From Flocculibacter collagenilyticus (GTDB taxonomy: Bacteria > Pseudomonadota > Gammaproteobacteria > Enterobacterales > Alteromonadaceae), in the NCBI RefSeq assembly GCF_016469335.1, contig NZ_CP059888.1, forward strand, positions 248,001 to 312,000: DNA of 64,000 nucleotides, given 5' to 3'. Each line of letters opens with the position of its first letter. Position 1 is the stretch's first letter. The position numbers and the translations under genes are program-made. A model generated the notes under the pieces. That model did not search any database, was not told where the DNA came from, and saw only the letters and a list, made by a program, of their open reading frames with translations. This document shows positions 49,331-59,057 of this stretch, piece by piece.

Positions 49331-50362
49331 ATGCGCTTTCATCAACTCTTTTCCAGCTTAATTCTATTACTCACGATTAGCTTATTTAGCTTGTGTAGTT
49401 TAGCTGTGTATGCTCAGCAAGACGTTGCTAAAGCAGTTACCGTTGCTGAAGTGCAGTTTCAAACTTACCAGCAAACCATTGCAAGTGTGGGAACATTAGC
49501 CAATAAAAAGCAAACGTCATTATCATTTAAAATTGGCGGCGTTGCATCGCGTGTGTTAGTGGATGAAGGGGACACCGTAAAACGTGGGCAAGTGTTAGCA
49601 AAGCTAGATCAAGCCGAGATTAAAGCGCAGGTAGAACAGGCGCGTTCGGTATATGAAAACGCTAATCGAAATCTTAAACGCTTTGAAACGTTGTATAACG
49701 ACAAAGTGATCACTCAAGAACAATATCAAAGTGCGCAAACACAAGTAGATGTTGCTAAGTCAAATTTACAAATCTCAGAATTCAACCTCAAGCACTCGCA
49801 AATAAAAGCCCAAGATGACGGGGTTATTCTTAAGCGCATGGTGGAAGAAAGTGAATTGGTTGCCCCTAATCAAGCTGTATTCGAAATGAGTAATAAAAAA
49901 CAAGGCTGGGTATTACGAATAGGTTTAACCGACAAAGACATCATTAAGCTCAATCAGGGAGACGCAGCCACTATCAACTTTGATGCTTATCCCGCTAACA
50001 CCTTCAATGCAACAGTTACAGAAATAGCCGCAGCAGCACGTGGTAATGGACTGTTTGAAGTGGAATTACAACTAGAGGCAACGGCAAAGCGCTTGTTTGC
50101 AGGTTTTGTCGGCCACGCAAAGATTTCGGTAAATTCGACGCAGCAGGTTGCACTCATCCCCATCGAAGCATTAGTAAAAGCACAGCGTGAGCAGGGCACT
50201 ATATTCGTGATTGAAAATCAACGAGCGGTATCGCGAGCAGTTAGCATTGCCTTTATTAATGAGCAATATGTTGCGCTAAGTGACGGCGTTGAGAATGGTG
50301 AGCAAGTGGTTGTGCAAGGGGCGGCATACTTGCGTCCTAATATGTCTGTTAATGTACAATAA
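49331..50362 (+). CDS. RND efflux periplasmic adaptor (membrane fusion protein)
   Basis: The 343-residue product has a signal peptide (cleavage near VYAQQ). It shows the adaptor order: VGTLANKKQTSLSFKIGGVASRVLVDEGDTVKRGQVLAKLD (lipoyl half), a helical hairpin with ARSVYENANRNLKRFETLY, the second lipoyl half ending AQDDGVILKRMVEESELV, and a beta-barrel. It links an inner membrane pump to an outer membrane channel. The pump gene follows after 15 bases. No lipobox is present, so it is held by protein contacts. No outer membrane factor gene is nearby, so TolC from elsewhere is probably used. Confidence 0.9.
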   Translation: MRFHQLFSSLILLLTISLFSLCSLAVYAQQDVAKAVTVAEVQFQTYQQTIASVGTLANKKQTSLSFKIGGVASRVLVDEGDTVKRGQVLAKLDQAEIKAQVEQARSVYENANRNLKRFETLYNDKVITQEQYQSAQTQVDVAKSNLQISEFNLKHSQIKAQDDGVILKRMVEESELVAPNQAVFEMSNKKQGWVLRIGLTDKDIIKLNQGDAATINFDAYPANTFNATVTEIAAAARGNGLFEVELQLEATAKRLFAGFVGHAKISVNSTQQVALIPIEALVKAQREQGTIFVIENQRAVSRAVSIAFINEQYVALSDGVENGEQVVVQGAAYLRPNMSVNVQ

Positions 50363-50377
50363 GGGAAAGCGTTAATC

Positions 50378-53300
50378 ATGAATTTAGCAAGAGCTGCCCT
50401 GCATAATTATCAATTTAGCATTATTGGCTTATTACTGTTAGTCGCGCTAGGTGCCATTTCATTGGCAACGATGCCACGTAGTGAAGATCCGCAATTTGAT
50501 TACCCTTACTCGATGGTGTCGGTGGTGTACCCGGGAACGGATGCAAGCGACATGGAAAAAATGGTACTCGATCCCTTAGAAGAGGCAATTAACGAGCTAG
50601 AAGATATTAAAGTGATCAAGTCTGAAGTAGAAGATGGCTTAGCGGTAGTGCGTATTGAGTTTTTAATTGAAACTGATCCTGATGATAAATATGACGATGT
50701 CGTCGGGGCAGTGGCGCGAATACGTAGTGAATTGCCCAGTGATATTTTTAGTTTAAATATTGAGAAAGTGTCGCCATCTGACGTGAATATCATGCAATAT
50801 GCGCTAACGTCGAGCACTGAACCATACAGTGAACTAAGGTATTTTGCCGATAAATTAGATAAAAAAATTCAGCAAGTCACAGGCGTAAAGCGTGTTGATG
50901 TGGTCGGTGTGCCAGAGCAGCAATTACAAGTAAACGCTGACATTGTAAAAATGAAAGAGCTAGGCGTGTCGATTACACAGCTAAGCGACGCCATAAAAAG
51001 CGCCAGCGCTAATATTCCAGCAGGCCATGTTAATGCCGCCACACGCCGCTTTACTGTTAAAACATCAGGCGACTTTGAAAGTGTTGAACAGTTAAAACGC
51101 ACAGTGGTTGCGCATTCATCATCATATGTACTTTATGTGGAAGATGTTGCAGAAGTAAGAATTGCTGATGGTGTGCCAAGTTACTTAGGCGTGTATAACA
51201 AGCAGCCCGCATTGTTTATTAGTGTGGTACAGCGTAAAGGCAGCAACATTTTTGATGTGATTGAAACCGTAAAAAAAGAAACCGACCTATTTGCTGAGCG
51301 TTTACCTAATACTATCGAATTGTCTTTAGTACATGATCAAAGTATTAGTGTTGAAGAGCGAATTAATGGATTTTTCTCAAACTTATTACAAGGGCTGGTG
51401 CTGGTTGGCATTTTTACATTTGTGGTACTGGGATTTCGTGCTTCGATTGTGATTGTGACTGCCATTCCGATGTCGGTATTTATTGGCATGGGCTGGGTTG
51501 ATATTGCGGGCTATGGGCTGCAACAAATGTCGATAGTCGGCTTAGTTATCGCGTTAGGTTTACTGGTGGATAACGCGATTGTGGTGACGGATAATGTTGG
51601 TCGTTATATTCGACGAGGTGAAAACCCATTTCAAGCTGCCGAAAAAGGGGCATCTCAAGTTGCGATGGCTGTAGCAAGTGGGACTTTTACCACCATTTTA
51701 GCCTTCTTTCCCATCTTATTATTAAACACCGGCTCGGGCGTATTTATTCGCTCCATGCCAGTTACGGTGATCTTAACACTGTTTGCAAGTTTATTAGTTG
51801 CCATCGCCTTTTCACCACTGATGGCGGCTTGGTTGCTAAAAACAAAAAGCACGAAAAAAACCAGAGGATTGGCATTTATTGATGAGAAGTTAGGCACGCG
51901 CTATCGCAAAGCATTAGCCTACTCGTTACATAACCCGAAGAAAATATTATTGGCGGCAATGTTAGTATTCTTCGGCAGTATTAGTTTGTTTCCTTTTATT
52001 GGCGTTAGTTTATTTCCTAAAGCCGAAAAAGCCGCATTATTGGTAAATATAGAGTTACCCGAAGGCACTGCATTTGAACAAACGTATCAAATGGCAAACA
52101 AAGTTGAGCAAGTTTTATCAAATCATAAGCTGGTTGATAACGTGGCAGTAAACGTAGGCAAGGGTAATCCACGGATTTACTATAACGAATTTCCACGCCG
52201 TCAGGTGGCTAATTTCGGGCAACTTTATGTGTTGCTTAATGATCACAAGGCCGAAAATGTTACACCGCTGGTACAACAGTTGCGCAAAGAGTTTAGTAAG
52301 TGGCCGGGCGTAAATATTACTGTAAAAGAGTTTATGCAAGGGCCGCCTGCGGAAGCGCCAATCGAGATCCGTATTATTGGTGATGAGTTGGATAAATTAC
52401 GTGATGTCGCGATTGATGTTGAACGCATGCTGGAAGATATCGAGGGCACGGTGAGCATCGATAATCCGATCAGTAAAAATAAAATCGACTTACAGGTTAC
52501 AATAAATCGTGAAAAAGCGGCGTTACTTGGCGTGCCTATCCATCATATTGACCAAGCAATTAGGGCGAGCTTGGTAGGTGAGCGTGCAGGTATTTATCGT
52601 GACCAAAGGGGGGAGGAGTTTGCTATTGTGGTAAAAGGGCAATCTAAGCAAGAACCTTCGCTCACTGATCTTCAGCAATTAGTGGTAACCAATCGACAAG
52701 GTGACATTTTGCCTATTACGCAAGTTGCTGATATTGAGATGATAACTGCTATTCCGCGTTTTAGGCATCATAATTTAGAGCGTATGGCGGCCGTTACCTC
52801 TGACGTTGAAGCAGGCTATCAAATTGAAGCGTTGACCAATCAAGCGATAGAGAAGCTAGATCAATATGACTTTCCTGAAGGGGTAAGTTATTTGATTGGC
52901 GGCGAGCAAGAAAACCGTAAAAAAAGCTTCAGTGGCATGTCGCAAGCCTTTATGGTTGCTTTAATGGGCATTTTCGCGGTGCTTGTGTTGCAGTTTAAGT
53001 CGTTCTCACAACCGCTGATTATTTTTGCGGCTATCCCCTTTGCCATTAGTGGTGCCTTTTTAGGCTTATTTTTAGCGGGTTATACCTTTTCATTCACCGC
53101 ATTTATTGGTTTAACGTCTTTAATTGGGATCGTAGTAAACAACTCGATCATTCTAGTTGATATGGCAAACCAGTTATTGGCATCAGGTAAAGATAAAATG
53201 GAAGCCATTTTGTCAGCATCAACCAGTCGCCTATCACCAATACTGCTAACCACAATGACTACGATTGGTGGGCTATTGCCGCTCACTTTAGAAGGGTCAA

Positions 53301-53419
53301 CAATGTGGTCGCCAATGGGATGGGCAATTATTTCTGGGTTGCTAGTATCAACGTTACTCACGCTGTTTGTGGTGCCAGTATTGTATCAATGGCTAACGGT
53401 GAGAAAGCAGGTGACTTAG
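50378..53419 (+). CDS. RND-family efflux pump, inner membrane permease
   Basis: The 1013-residue protein has twelve membrane segments in the 1+5+1+5 order and two large periplasmic loops. It begins ARAALHNYQFSIIGLLLLVALG and contains MPRSEDPQFDYPY, the transmembrane Asp region GLLVDNAIVVTDNV near residue 400, and the second half VVNNSIILVDMANQLL. Proton-coupled pumps of this HAE type export drugs, solvents and dyes. Substrates are not predictable. It is in an operon with the adaptor and is followed by a convergent TetR gene, its likely regulator. Confidence 0.93.
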   Translation: MNLARAALHNYQFSIIGLLLLVALGAISLATMPRSEDPQFDYPYSMVSVVYPGTDASDMEKMVLDPLEEAINELEDIKVIKSEVEDGLAVVRIEFLIETDPDDKYDDVVGAVARIRSELPSDIFSLNIEKVSPSDVNIMQYALTSSTEPYSELRYFADKLDKKIQQVTGVKRVDVVGVPEQQLQVNADIVKMKELGVSITQLSDAIKSASANIPAGHVNAATRRFTVKTSGDFESVEQLKRTVVAHSSSYVLYVEDVAEVRIADGVPSYLGVYNKQPALFISVVQRKGSNIFDVIETVKKETDLFAERLPNTIELSLVHDQSISVEERINGFFSNLLQGLVLVGIFTFVVLGFRASIVIVTAIPMSVFIGMGWVDIAGYGLQQMSIVGLVIALGLLVDNAIVVTDNVGRYIRRGENPFQAAEKGASQVAMAVASGTFTTILAFFPILLLNTGSGVFIRSMPVTVILTLFASLLVAIAFSPLMAAWLLKTKSTKKTRGLAFIDEKLGTRYRKALAYSLHNPKKILLAAMLVFFGSISLFPFIGVSLFPKAEKAALLVNIELPEGTAFEQTYQMANKVEQVLSNHKLVDNVAVNVGKGNPRIYYNEFPRRQVANFGQLYVLLNDHKAENVTPLVQQLRKEFSKWPGVNITVKEFMQGPPAEAPIEIRIIGDELDKLRDVAIDVERMLEDIEGTVSIDNPISKNKIDLQVTINREKAALLGVPIHHIDQAIRASLVGERAGIYRDQRGEEFAIVVKGQSKQEPSLTDLQQLVVTNRQGDILPITQVADIEMITAIPRFRHHNLERMAAVTSDVEAGYQIEALTNQAIEKLDQYDFPEGVSYLIGGEQENRKKSFSGMSQAFMVALMGIFAVLVLQFKSFSQPLIIFAAIPFAISGAFLGLFLAGYTFSFTAFIGLTSLIGIVVNNSIILVDMANQLLASGKDKMEAILSASTSRLSPILLTTMTTIGGLLPLTLEGSTMWSPMGWAIISGLLVSTLLTLFVVPVLYQWLTVRKQVT

Positions 53420-53571
53420 GCTGAGGTATGGTTAAATTCTTTTCACTTTTTGTCATACAGTCTGTAATCTTTGCTTTGATCGGGAGCTATTCTGGCAAAG
53501 TGAGATCGCGAAAAACGAAGAGAGATATGAGGCCTATCAACCTGTATAGCGCTAAGGCTGAGAGTTATATG

Positions 53572-54282
53572 TTAGGGCGCGTGTCTAAGCAACCCAAATA
53601 ATAAAGCGTCACATAAGCCTTTTATGAGCGCCTCGTTAGTATCTACCGGCTTGTCGTCAGTACTGGTAATTGTGGTAGCGATATTTTTTTCAGTAATTAA
53701 CCCTGTGGTTGTGTCACCGTGCTTTTCAGCATGTCGCGCTATTTGGCCATCGATTGCCAGCGAAGCAAAACCATGCACAATGGACCATGCTGATAAGGCG
53801 AGTTGTTCAGACGGAATATCTTTAAATATACCCTTGGTTAAACCATCTTCAATAATGCCCGTTAAAATGCAATAACCATCAGACGCACACGCTTCAAGTT
53901 CTTCGGTTTCAAGCTCATGATTACGAATACCAAACATTAGGCGATAGGTTTCAGGGTGCGAACAAGCGAATACAATATAAGCTCGACCAGTCGAACGTAA
54001 TGCCAGTACAGGATCGTCAGGGTGTGTGTGCACTGCTTGTTGCATTGCGGCTCGAAGCATGTCAAAGCCTTGGCTAACGATGGCCGTAAGTAGCGAATTT
54101 TTATCAGAAAAGTGTCGGTAAATGGCAGATTGAGACACTGACAAATCCCGCGCAACTGCACGTAAACTGAGTTTTTCAGCACCACCGGCTTTAATATGCT
54201 GCAATGCCGTATTCATTAAGGCTTGGCGTAAATTACCATGATGGTAATTTTTCTTTTCTGATACGGACGTCGCAGTACTCAC
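53572..54282 (-). CDS. TetR/AcrR-family transcriptional regulator
   Basis: The 236-residue protein has the N-terminal helix-turn-helix AEKLSLRAVARDLSVSQSAIYRHFSDKNSLLTAI, with YHHGNLRQALMNTAL before it. The C-terminal ligand-binding part has HPETYRLMFGIRNHELE, as in the WHG-domain TetR group. An extra polar, Thr-rich stretch (about residues 185-215) precedes the last helix. It converges on the efflux pump and is probably its repressor, which is inferred from position only. Tandem TATAAT-like repeats lie in its upstream region. Confidence 0.88.
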   Translation of the reverse strand: MSTATSVSEKKNYHHGNLRQALMNTALQHIKAGGAEKLSLRAVARDLSVSQSAIYRHFSDKNSLLTAIVSQGFDMLRAAMQQAVHTHPDDPVLALRSTGRAYIVFACSHPETYRLMFGIRNHELETEELEACASDGYCILTGIIEDGLTKGIFKDIPSEQLALSAWSIVHGFASLAIDGQIARHAEKHGDTTTGLITEKNIATTITSTDDKPVDTNEALIKGLCDALLFGLLRHAP

Positions 54283-54369
54283 GTGAGATGTATTGCCTTT
54301 GTAGTAGAAGTAATAAAAATGCTTAATATAAAGACTAGTATGATCTGTTGCTATTTAAGCAAATACATC

Positions 54370-54399
54370 TAGTTATTATATACCTAGTCATTATATACC
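54370..54399 (-). promoter_or_regulatory. Tandem 15-base repeat with TATAAT boxes upstream of tetR
   Basis: TAGTTATTATATACC is followed directly by TAGTCATTATATACC, with one mismatch. On the minus strand each copy contains TATAAT, a perfect -10 box for transcription toward the tetR gene. The repeat may be a promoter with a regulator site, or a short tandem duplication. Confidence 0.5.
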
Positions 54400-54409
54400 T
54401 AAACTTATG

Positions 54410-55294
54410 CTACCACTCAACCGTATATTGGCCTTGTTGGTTAGGTTTACCTAAGTATTGCATGGCATCATGTACTGACTTTGGTAGCGAAGCGTCAGGT
54501 TTCATCACACCGTTTATCGTGATTTGATTATTATCTACCAACTTCACAACGGCATCTAATCCCAGTTTGTTATTCGGGTTAAAAGCCATCGTTACATTGC
54601 GCTCAGCACAACTTAAACTAGCATCCATTGCATTAAGGTTAATAAATTGCCCATAGACATTTGCATTGGCGTTTTGCCAAACAATATCGCCTTGCATCAA
54701 TTCACAACGTAACGCATTGGATGCAGTAATATCGAGCTCTGCTTGTGCAATATCAATCAGAAACCGACCTTGCAGGTTAGCATCTATAGGAAGCGTTAAA
54801 TAATGAGCGATTTGATTTGCTGGCGCACGCAATTTGAAATCATCCAAGGTGATGATGTTCTTTGACGCTTCAGCTGGATTGCCTGAATCAGGCGCGTGGT
54901 TAGTTTGTGCTGGTGATAGCGCAGCAATAGGTAGATGAATATTACCGCTCATCGAAAGTGATTGCGCTTGGCGCGAATTATCTACTTTAATGTTTGCGTC
55001 AATATTGCCTAATAGTAATTGAGTGGCTGATAGCTCCCACTTAACCTTATTAAGATTAATGTTGGCAATACGCATGTATTGCGCCTCGCCTTGCCATATT
55101 GTTCCAGTCGGCGCTGAAATATTAACGTTGGGTGGCAACATATTACGTTGCTTTGCTTGCTCTACTACCCATGCTGCTGGCAGATTAATAATGAGAAAGA
55201 AACAGTACAAAAAAAGAAAAACAACGCCAATGTATATTAGAGATTTAGTGCTTACTTTATTGTTTGAACTTGGCTGTGAGACGGCTTCAGACAT
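54410..55294 (-). CDS. gspN: Type II secretion system protein N
   Basis: The 294-residue protein has one N-terminal membrane segment (residues 16-37) and a periplasmic part with GTIWQGEAQYMRIANINLNKVKWELSATQLLLGNIDANI, the family signature for GspN. It is thought to support assembly of the type II machinery, though its exact place is poorly defined. It is the last gene of the gsp operon; its start shares the final base of gspM. The tetR gene lies 127 bases further on. Confidence 0.9.
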   Translation of the reverse strand: MSEAVSQPSSNNKVSTKSLIYIGVVFLFLYCFFLIINLPAAWVVEQAKQRNMLPPNVNISAPTGTIWQGEAQYMRIANINLNKVKWELSATQLLLGNIDANIKVDNSRQAQSLSMSGNIHLPIAALSPAQTNHAPDSGNPAEASKNIITLDDFKLRAPANQIAHYLTLPIDANLQGRFLIDIAQAELDITASNALRCELMQGDIVWQNANANVYGQFINLNAMDASLSCAERNVTMAFNPNNKLGLDAVVKLVDNNQITINGVMKPDASLPKSVHDAMQYLGKPNQQGQYTVEW

Positions 55295-55764
55295 TATGCT
55301 TTAATTAACTCCAAACGACGAACTTTAACAATACCCGCTTGATCAGCGGCAGACACATCAAACTGATTTACTTTTACTTGATGACGGCTTTCTAATTGTG
55401 CTAACCAGCTGACTAATTCGTCAAACGATGCTTCTTCAATCCATAGTTGCAATTTATCTTCGCGTGGCTGCATTCTTGAAATGGTAAAGCCATAACCAGA
55501 GGTGGTGCGGTTAACAATTTGGCTTAATGAACCAGTATTGCTGTTACGGCTTGTAGTTCCAGCGGCTTTTATCTTAGCAATGCTATTTTGAGCCCACTGA
55601 TTCAGTTCAATTTGTTGTGTTAAATTATGCTTTAAGGTTTCTTGTTTATTGGCGAGAGGTTGCCAAATTCCCCAATAAATAATAGCAATGACGACAAACA
55701 CACTCATCGCACCGACCAACACTTTTTCGCGGTCGTCTAATTTTTCCCAATGCTCTTTTATCAT
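55294..55764 (-). CDS. gspM: Type II secretion system protein M
   Basis: GspM anchors and stabilises GspL in the inner membrane platform. The 156-residue protein has a short cytoplasmic start (KEHWEKLDDREKVLVGAMSVF), one membrane segment at residues 16-35 and a periplasmic ferredoxin-like domain with GYGFTISRMQPREDKLQLWIEEASFDELVSWLAQLE, typical of this family. The start overlaps the end of gspL by four bases, and its end overlaps gspN by one. It is the second smallest component of the operon. Confidence 0.93.
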   Translation of the reverse strand: MIKEHWEKLDDREKVLVGAMSVFVVIAIIYWGIWQPLANKQETLKHNLTQQIELNQWAQNSIAKIKAAGTTSRNSNTGSLSQIVNRTTSGYGFTISRMQPREDKLQLWIEEASFDELVSWLAQLESRHQVKVNQFDVSAADQAGIVKVRRLELIKA

Positions 55765-57026
55765 TTGTTGTTCCTCACAATTAATGAGCCCACCACAGCG
55801 TCACCGTCGTTATTAAGTGCGCCTTGATTGACTTCAAGCCCTTGCTTTTCTAACGCCCCCTTAACTTGTTCAAACGTTTGGAAGTCGTTTGCTCTGGCTT
55901 GAAAACGCACTTCCTGTCGGGTTGCGTCAAATCGCAACGACTCTGGCGTTAAATTCGCAGCGCCAGTGAAGGCGGGCAATACTTGTTCTAATTGAGCAAT
56001 AAACCCTAATTGATTACCTGTATCAGAGCCGACCGCATTGAGTTTTTGTCGTAATTGCTTACGAATAAGGCTGACACGCACACGCTCTTTTGGGAATGCG
56101 TCTTTATAAATAGTAACGAGGTGCTGTTGTTGTGCATCTAATTGCTGCTGTAGCTGATGAATTTCTAATCCTTTATAAACCAGCAATGAAATAAACGCGA
56201 CGCCTGCTGCTATTGCTGTAATACGCCACTTTTTAAGCTGCTTTAAATGGTTGCTTTGTTGTTGGTATGTGCCTTGTAATAAATTGAAGGCCGTTGCACG
56301 ACTTGCATTAGCGCATAGTTTAAGCGGTAATTCTGCAGGTTCATCAACCACTTTAATATTTAAGCCTAAATGCTCAATATGCGTTTTTACTGCTTCGTCG
56401 TAACAATGGATGTCTGGTGCTGATAGTGTTGTTTCACTCTCTTCGTTATCCTGCTGATGATTGGCATATTGCTGAATTAAAAACAATGACACCCAACTAT
56501 CATCAATGCTCATAGCTTGATATTTGCCATGGCGGAATAGCCACTGGTTTTTTAAACGTGTTACTGTCATGTTGTTATCAAATACAGGCAGGCATAGTGC
56601 GTCTGGTGCAAATATTTGTGTATATATATCCGCGTCGTCTAGCCACTCTTGCCAGCTTTCCATGTTTTGATGGCTGACAATAGCAACGTCGGCATAATAC
56701 CCTTCATCGTCTTGATCATTATTAATCACAACAAGGTGAACGTCATCGATATCTTGTGCGATATCTTCTTCAAGCATATAAGGCAGTGCAGTTTGCAATT
56801 TGCGGCTGTATTTACTAGGTAAACGTACGCGGCAGATAGTGACATCTGCAGTAGGAACAAGCACATAGGTTTGTCTACCGCTGCAATGATGACTGATAGA
56901 CGTTAATGCAGAGGCATTTTCTAATTCGCCTGAAGCTATAATTTCTTGCTCTTGTTCAGACCAAACTAGCCAGTGGATAGGTTCATCGGCTTGTGAGTTT
57001 AACCTGATAAATACTTGTTCTTTCAC
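55761..57026 (-). CDS. gspL: Type II secretion system protein L
   Basis: GspL links the cytoplasmic ATPase GspE to the inner membrane complex. The 421-residue protein has an actin-like cytoplasmic domain (residues 1-250, with CRVRLPSKYSRKLQTALPYMLEEDIAQDID), one membrane segment near residues 268-285 and a periplasmic ferredoxin-like domain with FDATRQEVRFQARANDFQTFEQVKGALEKQG. Overlaps of four bases with both gspK and gspM fit a single translationally coupled operon. Confidence 0.94.
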   Translation of the reverse strand: MKEQVFIRLNSQADEPIHWLVWSEQEQEIIASGELENASALTSISHHCSGRQTYVLVPTADVTICRVRLPSKYSRKLQTALPYMLEEDIAQDIDDVHLVVINNDQDDEGYYADVAIVSHQNMESWQEWLDDADIYTQIFAPDALCLPVFDNNMTVTRLKNQWLFRHGKYQAMSIDDSWVSLFLIQQYANHQQDNEESETTLSAPDIHCYDEAVKTHIEHLGLNIKVVDEPAELPLKLCANASRATAFNLLQGTYQQQSNHLKQLKKWRITAIAAGVAFISLLVYKGLEIHQLQQQLDAQQQHLVTIYKDAFPKERVRVSLIRKQLRQKLNAVGSDTGNQLGFIAQLEQVLPAFTGAANLTPESLRFDATRQEVRFQARANDFQTFEQVKGALEKQGLEVNQGALNNDGDAVVGSLIVRNNK

Positions 57027-58048
57027 TCGTTATCTCCAAAACGTCGTGCCAGCGTTTTTACTTGATAAGCATTCTGTTTATTATCTGCGACGGTTAATAT
57101 TGACGTTAATTTAAAACGGCTCTGATCGTAGGTAGTGATCGCTTTTAATTTAAAAAATTCGGATTTGATATCAAAGCGCTTCTTGAATTTATCATCCAAG
57201 TTGGGCTGTTTTTTTACATCGCTGTGATCCCAAAAATCGTCGATGCTACCAAATCCAGCCTCGCCTCGGCTTGATAATACATTTTGCGCTTCGGCCACAG
57301 TCATTTTTTCAAACAAAGCTGCTAATAGCGGCGCTTGTTCCTCTGTTAATGTATTTACATTGGTGATCTGGGTGTCGGTATTTGGGATCACACATAAATA
57401 AGGCTTAAGCTTGGCGATTAGGATAGGGTTGAACCCTAAAATTAAACGTAATTCGGACTCTGTGACCATGCTGGTGTTGGCACTAAGGTAAGGATGTTCT
57501 AATGCTGCATAGTCATCTTCTTCGGCGCTGCCACCTGTAATCAGTTGGCTGTCGTCATCTAACCAATCATAAACCCGCATGGCGAGGTCTTCAGGATAAA
57601 TATCGGTAGGTAGCTCGACTAGCTCAAACAAACGCTGCAATGATTTAGTGGCGTAATTAACTGTGTTGGTGCGAGTGTTCGTATTTGAGTTAGCAGATTT
57701 TTCTTTTAATGCATTTAAGTTTAAACATGCTTGTAGGTCAGTGATTTCACCTGCAATCGTGCCATTATCAACAGGGTAGGCCATGTCTTTGGCTGCCCAA
57801 GGCTGGCTTAAATTAACTTCGCCTTCTGAATCTTCTAGCGTTTTACGGATAACTTGTTTCACAAAGGCTTCTGCACTCATACCATACCAATATGCTTGCT
57901 GATGGCCTTGCAGGTTGATTTGTCGCTGCATTTGTAATTGTAGGCGACCATTCATATCGGCTGCGATAATAATGACAATGGCAACCACTAATAATACCGA
58001 TACTAATGCAACACCAGATTGTTTATGAGCTAGGCGAGAATGTGTCAT
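57023..58048 (-). CDS. gspK: Type II secretion system minor pseudopilin K
   Basis: GspK caps the pseudopilus tip with GspI and GspJ. The 341-residue protein has a prepilin-type start HKQSGVALVSVLLVVAIVIIIAA; the usual Glu at position five of the mature pilin is missing, as is normal for GspK. The large middle domain includes LNLNALKE-like and DWLDDDSQLITGGSAEEDDYAALEHPYLSANTSM blocks. It overlaps gspL by four bases and shares one base with gspJ. Confidence 0.95.
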   Translation of the reverse strand: MTHSRLAHKQSGVALVSVLLVVAIVIIIAADMNGRLQLQMQRQINLQGHQQAYWYGMSAEAFVKQVIRKTLEDSEGEVNLSQPWAAKDMAYPVDNGTIAGEITDLQACLNLNALKEKSANSNTNTRTNTVNYATKSLQRLFELVELPTDIYPEDLAMRVYDWLDDDSQLITGGSAEEDDYAALEHPYLSANTSMVTESELRLILGFNPILIAKLKPYLCVIPNTDTQITNVNTLTEEQAPLLAALFEKMTVAEAQNVLSSRGEAGFGSIDDFWDHSDVKKQPNLDDKFKKRFDIKSEFFKLKAITTYDQSRFKLTSILTVADNKQNAYQVKTLARRFGDNE

Positions 58049-58656
58049 TAACCTAACTCCACTTGATCAGGTAGCAGAAAAATACGAACTATTTCACCTA
58101 ACTCTTTGGTTTTAATGGTCACTTTTACCGCTTCAGGTAAAAATTCATTTTGCCACTTTTCAGCCCATTTACCTTGGTTGAAGTATTCCACTTCAAAGGC
58201 TTCTACGTCTTCAAATAAAGGTTGAATTTTCGGCTCTGTGCCAGCCACAGGATCAACAAAAATATGAAATAGGCGCTCTAATTTACCTTCATATAATCGG
58301 TATGCGACAGATTGTAATTCACTGCGAGGCATCATTAATAGTGGGTTGCGCCAGCCGTCACGTGTGAACGCAACGCCATCGGCTGTACTTTCTAACATGA
58401 ACTCGTCACCTATCATCACTGTTTTAGCTGCGGCCTCACCGTCGATGCGAATGTGGCGAATACTGGCTTGTTGAAAGTCTTTTTCCATTATTTGAAAAGA
58501 AAACTGCGCCTTTTGTAACGCAGAGATTTTCTCTTTTGACACCGTATTACCTTGTAACACACTATCTAAAACAGAATATGAGGCTAAACCCAGCAAGGCG
58601 AAGATGGCTGTTGCCATTATCATTTCAAGTAAGGTAAACCCTTTCACGTTCTTCAT
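58048..58656 (-). CDS. gspJ: Type II secretion system minor pseudopilin J
   Basis: The 202-residue protein begins with the prepilin leader and cleavage site KNVKG/FTLLEMIMATAIFALLG; it retains Glu5. The globular part with ISALQKAQFSFQIMEKDFQQASIRHIR and RDGWRNPLLMMPRSELQSVAYRL matches GspJ, one of the three tip pseudopilins. The gene starts four bases before the end of gspI and shares one base with gspK. Confidence 0.95.
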   Translation of the reverse strand: MKNVKGFTLLEMIMATAIFALLGLASYSVLDSVLQGNTVSKEKISALQKAQFSFQIMEKDFQQASIRHIRIDGEAAAKTVMIGDEFMLESTADGVAFTRDGWRNPLLMMPRSELQSVAYRLYEGKLERLFHIFVDPVAGTEPKIQPLFEDVEAFEVEYFNQGKWAEKWQNEFLPEAVKVTIKTKELGEIVRIFLLPDQVELG

Positions 58657-59057
58657 TTTGGCCTACCTAAGTATGAAGTTACGCTCATGATCGGGTTGTC
58701 GGTAAGATCATTTTCGGTCGCTGCCACCACAACGGTAACTTGGCGTAGGCTATCGTCTTCAGTTTTTTTCACGTTTTGCAGCCAATGCCACTCGCGGCTC
58801 GCCATAGTTAGCTTACCTTTTTTGTTGTTTTGCGGCGGCCACTTTTTTTCAATATGTACTTCAGCCATTCTATTAGCAGCAACCCATGATGCAAGTGTGT
58901 GCTCCTCCATTAAGGTTACGCCTTGAAGATGGCCGCTAGTTGCATGCATTACTGCGGTTCCTGCAATTGCAAAAACAGCTAACGCAACCAGTAATTCTAA
59001 TAAGGTAAAACCGCGCTGAATAATGGTAAAAGCGCCTTGTTTCGTTGCCATTATCAT
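58653..59057 (-). CDS. gspI: Type II secretion system minor pseudopilin I
   Basis: The 134-residue protein has the prepilin cleavage site RG/FTLLELLVALAVFAIAG preceded by a 17-residue leader. The rest, with LASWVAANRMAEVHIEKKWPPQ and REWHWLQNVKKTEDDSLRQVTVVV, is typical GspI, which starts pseudopilus tip assembly. The start overlaps gspH by four bases. Confidence 0.94.
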   Translation of the reverse strand: MIMATKQGAFTIIQRGFTLLELLVALAVFAIAGTAVMHATSGHLQGVTLMEEHTLASWVAANRMAEVHIEKKWPPQNNKKGKLTMASREWHWLQNVKKTEDDSLRQVTVVVAATENDLTDNPIMSVTSYLGRPK

